12,131 bases of DNA, from NCBI GenBank assembly GCA_946539475.1, contig CAMNHM010000080.1, forward strand, positions 1 to 12,131, read 5' to 3'. A model generated the notes under the pieces. That model made no database searches and had not been told where the DNA came from. It worked only from the letters and a program-made list of their open reading frames with translations. This DNA comes from an uncultured Prevotellaceae bacterium. Lineage in GTDB: Bacteria > Bacteroidota > Bacteroidia > Bacteroidales > Bacteroidaceae. Below, piece by piece: positions 8,026 to 12,131 of the stretch. The position numbers and the translations under genes were made by a program. The number at the start of each line of letters is the position of its first letter. Position 1 is the first letter of the stretch.

Positions 8026-8121
8026 TTAACTTCCTGCCATCACACTGGCAATGCAGACGGCCAATAGTCCTGCCGCCACAATGGCCAATGCAATATTTAT
8101 TTCCCTGGTAGTAATCTGCAT
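8026..8121 (-). CDS. Putative 31-aa single-span membrane peptide heading the DUF3822-rsmD operon
   Basis: A complete small reading frame in the leader between promoter and DUF3822. The first seven residues are polar (MQITTRE, with R6 and E7). Residues 8-27 are an uninterrupted run without charge (I, A, L, V, G, C, with one N near the front), long enough to cross the membrane once, and the tail is MAGS before TAA. The helix has small-residue spacing (A, G, A) that could support packing against another helix. Its ATG is exactly 8 nt after the -7 box, the same spacing as in dnaG and the helicase gene, and DUF3822 starts 8 nt after its stop, with GAGAAG in the gap. These positions support real translation. 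No homologue is recognised. The alternative is a non-coding leader. Confidence 0.55.
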   Translation of the reverse strand: MQITTREINIALAIVAAGLLAVCIASVMAGS

Positions 8122-8129
8122 ATCGGGTG

Positions 8130-8137
8130 CAAAGATA
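8130..8137 (-). promoter_or_regulatory. Promoter -7 box of the small peptide-DUF3822-rsmD operon
   Basis: The minus strand reads TTGTATCTTTGCA, the same extended -7 element as in front of the symporter. No good -33 TTTG is seen at 19-21 nt. The box lies 44 nt from the facing helicase -7 box, so the upstream halves of the two promoters overlap. Confidence 0.65.
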
Positions 8138-8181
8138 CAAAAAATTCCGTGTAATACGTGTCATCTGTGCTAAAAAATAAT

Positions 8182-8189
8182 TATCTTTG
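8182..8189 (+). promoter_or_regulatory. Promoter -7 box of the RecD-like helicase gene
   Basis: TATCTTTG followed by CA on the plus strand, 8 nt before the ATG at 8198. The sequence around box and start is nearly the same as at dnaG (CTTTGCAG, then AATGATAG). No clear -33 element is present. A very short leader is expected. Confidence 0.65.
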
Positions 8190-8197
8190 CAGCAGAA

Positions 8198-9640
8198 ATG
8201 ATAGGCGACGAACTGAAATATAGGATATTGCAGGCTTTCGGATTGGCTCCGACGGCAGAACAGGCACACGCACTCGACGTGTTCTCGGCTTTTGTGACAG
8301 ACCGGCGGTCTGAGGTGGTGATGATACTGCGCGGTTCCGCAGGAACAGGTAAGACCACCCTGGCAGGAGCCATCGTCAAGGCTATGGCGCTGCTGAAACA
8401 GAAGATGATCCTGTTGGCTCCCACTGGACGGGCTGCAAAGGTGTTCTCACTGAATGCGGGCCATCAGGCTTATACCATCCACCGCCGTATCTACCGGCAG
8501 AAGTCGGCTGGCGACCTCTCGGCCTTCAATCTGAACGACAACCTGAACCGCGACACGCTGTTTATTGTGGATGAGGCTTCGATGATTGCCAATCAGGGCT
8601 ACGGCGACTCCGCCTTCGGCAGTGGCTGTCTGCTCGACGACCTGATGCAGTTTGTCTACAGCGGGCAGAACTGTCGGATGCTTCTCATCGGCGATAAGGC
8701 ACAGTTGCCGCCTGTGGGCGAAGAGGAGAGCCCGGCGCTGATGGCAGACGTCTTGCGCGGATATGGGATGACGGTGTATGAGTGCGACCTCAACGAGGTG
8801 CTGCGCCAGAGTCAGGAGTCGGGCATCCTGTGGAATGCCACGATGATCCGTCAGATGGTGACTCACGACGAGATGACACAGTTGCCAAGGATATCTCTCA
8901 AGGGCTTTGCCGACATTCGGGTGGTGCCTGGTGATGAACTGATAGAGTCGCTGGCCTCCTCATACAGTTGGGCGGGGATGGACGAGACTATCGTCATCAC
9001 CCGTAGCAACAAACGGGCGAACATCTACAATCAGGGCATCCGCAACACCGTGCTCGACCGTGAAGATGAGCTCTGTCGCGGTGACCAGCTGATGATTGTG
9101 AAGAACAACTACTATTGGACTCAGAATGAGAAAGAAGAGACAAGACTCCCTTCGGTCTCCTTCCTGGCCAATGGCGATCTTGCCGTGGTGCGGAGGGTTC
9201 GTCATGTCCATGAGCTCTATGGTTTCCGCTTTGCAGAGGTGACCATGCAGTTTCCCGACTACGACAACTACGAACTGACGGCTACCGTCGTTCTTGATTC
9301 CATAACTACTGAAGCCCCCTCACTCACCCGTGAGCAGCAAGAACAGCTCTATAACGCCGTGATGGAGGACTATGCCGACGAGCCATTGAAGGTAGAGCGC
9401 ATCAAGAAACTGAAGACTGATAAGTATTATAACGCCTTGCAGATAAAGTTCGCCTATGCCGTCACCTGCCATAAGGCACAGGGCGGACAGTGGGCGCATG
9501 TCTATCTGGATCAGGGCTATATGACGGATGACATGCTTACCCCCGACTATATCCACTGGCTCTACACTGCCTTCACCCGTGCTACGGAGAAACTGTTTCT
9601 TGTGAATTGGCCGAAAACGCAGGTGGAGGATAGTGATTAG
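8198..9640 (+). CDS. RecD-like superfamily 1B DNA helicase (UvrD_C_2 type)
   Basis: ATP-dependent helicase of the RecD/Dda type, probably 5'-3' unwinding in repair or replication. The 480-residue protein shows the SF1 motifs in order: Walker A GSAGTGKTT (46-54, K52), APTGRAA (motif Ia, 74-80), Walker B FIVDEAS with D125 and E126, GDKAQLPPVG (motif III, 165-174), VLRQSQESGIL (201-211), an SH3-like stretch (CRGDQLMIVKNNY, NGDLAVV, about 293-331), CHKAQG (motif V, 424-429) and YTAFTRA (motif VI, 456-462). It is shorter than RecD2 because the long N-terminal extension is missing, and no recB or recC lies nearby, so it probably acts alone. It has its own promoter, diverges from the small-peptide operon and converges on mutY with 10 nt between stops. 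Its last codons, including TAG, lie in a 7-bp tandem repeat. Confidence 0.92.
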   Translation: MIGDELKYRILQAFGLAPTAEQAHALDVFSAFVTDRRSEVVMILRGSAGTGKTTLAGAIVKAMALLKQKMILLAPTGRAAKVFSLNAGHQAYTIHRRIYRQKSAGDLSAFNLNDNLNRDTLFIVDEASMIANQGYGDSAFGSGCLLDDLMQFVYSGQNCRMLLIGDKAQLPPVGEEESPALMADVLRGYGMTVYECDLNEVLRQSQESGILWNATMIRQMVTHDEMTQLPRISLKGFADIRVVPGDELIESLASSYSWAGMDETIVITRSNKRANIYNQGIRNTVLDREDELCRGDQLMIVKNNYYWTQNEKEETRLPSVSFLANGDLAVVRRVRHVHELYGFRFAEVTMQFPDYDNYELTATVVLDSITTEAPSLTREQQEQLYNAVMEDYADEPLKVERIKKLKTDKYYNALQIKFAYAVTCHKAQGGQWAHVYLDQGYMTDDMLTPDYIHWLYTAFTRATEKLFLVNWPKTQVEDSD

Positions 9641-9667
9641 TGAATAGTGATTAGTGAATAGTGAATA
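9633..9667. repeat. Five-copy 7-bp tandem repeat, GTGA(T/A)TA
   Basis: Five head-to-tail copies in the order T, A, T, A, A at the variable base. The unit length is not a multiple of three, so the reading frame shifts with each copy and stop codons appear in every plus-strand frame and in two of three minus-strand frames. The stops of both convergent genes (helicase TAG 9638-9640, mutY TAA 9651-9653) lie in it. No hairpin is visible, so it is not an intrinsic terminator by itself. Confidence 0.9.
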
Positions 9668-10649
9668 GTTTTGCGAATAACTTTTCGACAAGGCGGGGGA
9701 TGGCGTAGTTGTCGATGTCGGCTTCGGGAATCCAAATGTAGCCATCAGGCAGGGTGGGGCGTTCATCTGTTTCCCACAGGTAGAAGTCTGCCGTCAGAAT
9801 ACGGTGCGTCAGCACGTGCTTGACACCCTTGGCGACTGCCTGAAGCTGACTGCCAACCGTCAACTGTAGGCTGTCAACCGACAAAGGTTCCCAGAGTCCC
9901 TGCCAGATATCGCCTTCGCCGCGCTGATGGATAGCAGTGAATCCTTGGCTGCGTATATAAATATATATAAGGTGGCGTTCCTTAACCTTGAGCATCTTGA
10001 GCTTGACAGGCAGGGAGTCTGTTCTCCCTGTTCTCAGGGCGACGCACGACTCCTGTAGCGGACAGACGACACACCTTGGTGACTGTGGTGTGCACTGAAT
10101 GGCACCGAAGTCCATGATGGCTTGGTTGTAGTCTGCGGCATTGGATGGTGGCAGCAAGCTCTGTGCCAGAGTGGCGAACTCCTTCTTTCCCTCAGTGCTG
10201 TTGATGGGTGTCTCGATGCCGAAGTGACGACTCAGCACGCGATACACATTACCGTCGACGACAGCGGCAGGCAGCCCGAAGGCCATGCTTCCGATGGCTG
10301 CTGCGGTATAGTCGCCCACACCTTTCAGCTTGCGTATCTCTGTGATGGTATCAGGGAAATGCCCTAATGCAACTATCTGACGGGCGGCAAAATGAAGGTT
10401 GCGAGCCCTGCTGTAATAGCCCAGCCCCTGCCACTCGCGCAGCACTTCATCCTCCGTGGCTGAGGCTAATGCCTCCACGGTGGGCCAGTGCCGCATGAAG
10501 CGCACCCAATAGTCCCACCCCTGTTTCACCTGCGTCTGCTGTAGGATAATCTCCGAGAGCCAGATGGCATAAGGGTCGCGGGTCTCCCGCCAGGGGAGCT
10601 CACGGCCGTATTCCTTGAACCACTGTAGCAGTGTCAGCGCGAAATTCAT
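9651..10649 (-). CDS. mutY: A/G-specific adenine glycosylase MutY
   Basis: Removes adenine mispaired with 8-oxoguanine in base-excision repair. The 332-residue protein has ELPWR at 17-21, catalytic E33 in LSEIILQQTQV, the GLGYYSRARN loop (75-84), a helix-hairpin-helix LKGVGDYTAAAIG (108-120) with catalytic D132 in VVDGNV, and the 4Fe-4S cluster C186-x6-C193-x2-C196-x5-C202. Residues about 225-332 are the NUDIX-like domain that reads 8-oxoG (IWQGLWE, VKHVLTHRIL). The frame opens further upstream at 10775 inside serB; ATG 10649, 7 nt after the serB stop, gives the family N-terminus. Two repeat tracts lie inside the frame: a GTTGACRG-type stretch around residues 256-267 (SVDSLQLTV) and the heptamer repeat at the very C-terminus (TIH). 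Confidence 0.95.
   Translation of the reverse strand: MNFALTLLQWFKEYGRELPWRETRDPYAIWLSEIILQQTQVKQGWDYWVRFMRHWPTVEALASATEDEVLREWQGLGYYSRARNLHFAARQIVALGHFPDTITEIRKLKGVGDYTAAAIGSMAFGLPAAVVDGNVYRVLSRHFGIETPINSTEGKKEFATLAQSLLPPSNAADYNQAIMDFGAIQCTPQSPRCVVCPLQESCVALRTGRTDSLPVKLKMLKVKERHLIYIYIRSQGFTAIHQRGEGDIWQGLWEPLSVDSLQLTVGSQLQAVAKGVKHVLTHRILTADFYLWETDERPTLPDGYIWIPEADIDNYAIPRLVEKLFAKLFTIH
9850..9882. repeat. Three imperfect GTTGACAG units inside mutY
   Basis: On the plus strand CTGCCAAC (9850-9857), CCGTCAAC (9857-9864) and CTGTCAAC (9871-9878) are near copies of one octamer. On the coding strand they give the peptide SVDSLQLTVGSQ within the NUDIX-like domain, between the conserved IWQGLWE and VKHVLTHR segments. 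Such GTTGACAG runs are, as I remember them, common between genes in Bacteroidetes, so this looks like a repeat that became in-frame coding sequence. Confidence 0.6.
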
Positions 10650-10656
10650 CAGCAGA

Positions 10657-11901
10657 CTACAGTTTTCCCTGCTCGCCAAGATAGGAATCCTTGAAACCGA
10701 GGAAATAGAGCACACCGTCGAGGCCGATGGTATTGATCGACTGCTTGGCATTGGCCACCACGCGGGGCTTGGCATGGAAGGCGATGCCCAGTCCGGCCTC
10801 GGAAATCATCGGCAGGTCGTTGGCACCATCACCCACGGCGATGGTCTGAGCCAGATTCACTTTCTCTACCTGTGCAATGAGTTTCAGCAACTCAGCCTTG
10901 CGATGACCGTCGACAATCTCACCCACATAACGGCCCGTGAGCTTGCCGTCCTCATCGATCTCCAGTTCATTGGCGTATACATAGTCGATTCCGTAGCGAC
11001 GCTGCAGGTATTCGCCGAAGTAGGTGAATCCACCAGAGAGGATGGCAATCTTATAGCCGCAGCGCTTCAGAATGGTCATCAGACGGTCAACCCCTTCGGT
11101 GATGGGCAGGTGCTCGGCTATGTCCTGCATCACGCTCACGTCGAGCCCCTTCAATAGAGCCACGCGCCGTGTAAAACTCTCCTTGAAGTCGATCTCGCCG
11201 CGCATGGCGCTCTCGGTGATAGCTCTCACCTCCGCACCCACGCCGTTGCGTTCTGCCAGTTCGTCGATGCACTCCGTCTGTATCAGTGTTGAGTCCATGT
11301 CGAAGCAGATGAGTCGGCGCATCCGTCGGAACATATCGTCGAGCTGGAAAGAGAAATCAATCTCCATCTCGCTCGATAGTCTCATGAGCTTCGACTGCAT
11401 CTCCTGACGGTTGACGGGTTCGCCACGCAATGAGAACTGTATGCAGGCTCGGGTATGCTTGCTGGGGTTCTTGATACTCTTGCGGCCTGTCAGTCGCAGG
11501 ATGGAGTCGATGTTGAGTCCCTGGTCTGCCAGGATGCGGGTAGCCCCCTCAATCTGCCGGGCTTCCAGCTGTCGCCCCATCACCATGAGGATATAGCGGT
11601 TCTTGCCCTGATGGCCCACCCAGTCCTCATACTCATCATCGCTGATGGGCGAGAAACCGATGTTCACGCCCAGTTCGGTGGCCTTGAAGAGCAGTTCCTT
11701 CATGGCCAGGCCCGATTTCATCTCGTCCATGCGGATAAGGATACCCAATGAGAGGGTGGAGTGGATGTCTGCCTGTCCGATGTCGAGTATCTGTGCATCG
11801 TACTTGGCGAGGATGCCCATGATAGAGGCCGTGAGTCCGGGACGGTCCTGGCCGGTGATTCTGACCAGAATCTGTTCTTGCTTAATGTCTCCTGTATTCA
11901 T
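10657..11901 (-). CDS. serB: Phosphoserine phosphatase SerB with N-terminal ACT domains
   Basis: Last step of serine synthesis: phosphoserine to serine plus phosphate, in the cytoplasm. The 414-residue protein starts with an ACT domain (ILVRITGQDRPGLTASI, 11-27) and a second ACT-like repeat from about residue 101 (NRYILMVMGR), regions that in this family bind amino acids. The HAD phosphatase part begins near 196: DMDST at 201-205 with nucleophile D201 and acid/base D203, SGG at 289-291 (S289), K335 in GHRKAELL and GDGAND at 357-362 for Mg2+. Length is normal for the ACT-containing Bacteroidetes form. mutY follows after 7 nt and the upstream membrane protein gene ends 17 nt before, so it is probably the middle of an operon. 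No promoter is visible in the 17-nt gap. Confidence 0.96.
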   Translation of the reverse strand: MNTGDIKQEQILVRITGQDRPGLTASIMGILAKYDAQILDIGQADIHSTLSLGILIRMDEMKSGLAMKELLFKATELGVNIGFSPISDDEYEDWVGHQGKNRYILMVMGRQLEARQIEGATRILADQGLNIDSILRLTGRKSIKNPSKHTRACIQFSLRGEPVNRQEMQSKLMRLSSEMEIDFSFQLDDMFRRMRRLICFDMDSTLIQTECIDELAERNGVGAEVRAITESAMRGEIDFKESFTRRVALLKGLDVSVMQDIAEHLPITEGVDRLMTILKRCGYKIAILSGGFTYFGEYLQRRYGIDYVYANELEIDEDGKLTGRYVGEIVDGHRKAELLKLIAQVEKVNLAQTIAVGDGANDLPMISEAGLGIAFHAKPRVVANAKQSINTIGLDGVLYFLGFKDSYLGEQGKL

Positions 11902-11918
11902 AGATTATAATTCAATAT

Positions 11919-12131
11919 TCATTTTTCGATATTGGGTTGGTAGATGCTGAGCCCGTAGTCGGCTGCTCTGGCGTAGATATACTCCATGATGTCGCTGGTG
12001 TCGTGCTCGTAGGTGATGGCGTCCTTGGCCTTCAGCCAGAAGACAATCTCCACGCAACAGCCGCTGGCCTGGAGGGTATCGCTATGCTTGACAAGGATGG
12101 TCTTGTCGGTTGCGACCTTCGGATTCTGCTG
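11919..12131 (-). CDS. C-terminal end of a probable MscS-family mechanosensitive channel (partial)
   Basis: Only the last 70 residues and the stop are in the window; the start lies beyond the right edge. The visible part reads as a soluble alpha/beta segment with TILVKHSDTLQASG, VEIVFWLKAKDAITYEHDTSDIM and a final YGLSIYQPN. The order of a beta strand, a Y-E pair, a D-I turn with an amphipathic helix, and a closing (F/Y)GL-x-(I/V)-(F/Y)Q resembles the cytoplasmic C-terminus of YbdG/YnaI-type MscS channels. This is from memory of the family, not from a search, and the usual GLPIE motif is replaced by SGCCVE. It is followed by serB after 17 nt on the same strand. An unrelated membrane or soluble protein cannot be excluded. 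Confidence 0.5.
   Translation of the reverse strand, partial: QQNPKVATDKTILVKHSDTLQASGCCVEIVFWLKAKDAITYEHDTSDIMEYIYARAADYGLSIYQPNIEK

Noticed and set aside
9954..9970. A 17-nt pure A/T run within mutY
   Set aside because: Considered as a promoter, but no TAnnTTTG box or -33 element is present; it encodes an Ile-Tyr beta strand (IYIYI) at the start of the NUDIX-like domain, which explains it.
10650..10775. Longer mutY start at 10775 (42 extra residues)
   Set aside because: The extension runs inside serB, has Pro/Ser-rich unstructured sequence and is absent from MutY proteins as known; ATG 10649 follows the serB stop closely.

Overview
The window looks like chromosomal DNA of a Bacteroidales bacterium, most likely Prevotellaceae or a close relative. 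The evidence is as follows. Promoters of the Bacteroidetes type (TAnnTTTG, here always TAYCTTTGCA) lie in front of four transcription units. There are no clear Shine-Dalgarno sequences. A DUF3822 gene sits directly upstream of rsmD. A lipoprotein-type GH43-CBM6 glycosidase is present, and short GTGAATA and GTTGACAG tandem repeats of a kind I associate with these genomes occur near or inside genes. By eye the coding DNA is above 50% G+C (not counted). The genus is inference.

Layout from left to right. (1) A minus-strand pair: a Na+:alanine/glycine symporter (3094 to 1691), then after 27 nt a surface-lipoprotein glycoside hydrolase family 43 enzyme (1663 to beyond the left edge). (2) A 164-nt divergent intergenic region (3095-3258) with facing promoters and several small palindromes. 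(3) A plus-strand pair: dnaG primase (3259-5226), then after 16 nt cls cardiolipin synthase (5243-6703). (4) A minus-strand operon with promoter at 8130-8137: an unlisted 31-aa single-helix membrane peptide (8121-8026), then a DUF3822 protein (8017-7223), then rsmD (7226-6654). DUF3822 and rsmD overlap as ATGA, and the 3' end of rsmD overlaps the 3' end of cls by 50 bp on the opposite strand. (5) A divergent plus-strand RecD-like helicase (8198-9640). (6) A minus-strand cluster entering from the right edge: the tail of a probable MscS-type mechanosensitive channel (12131-11919), serB phosphoserine phosphatase with ACT domains (11901-10657), and mutY adenine glycosylase (10649-9651). The helicase and mutY converge, and both stop inside a five-copy 7-bp tandem repeat.

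Most of the window is housekeeping: DNA replication, base-excision repair, rRNA methylation, cardiolipin and serine synthesis. No CRISPR array, IS element, phage gene, tRNA or rRNA is visible. The points most worth a second look are the 31-aa membrane peptide heading the DUF3822-rsmD operon, the shared promoter and start architecture (ATG exactly 8 nt after the -7 box) of three transcription units, the palindrome-rich dnaG/symporter intergenic region, and the repeat tracts that have become part of the mutY reading frame.
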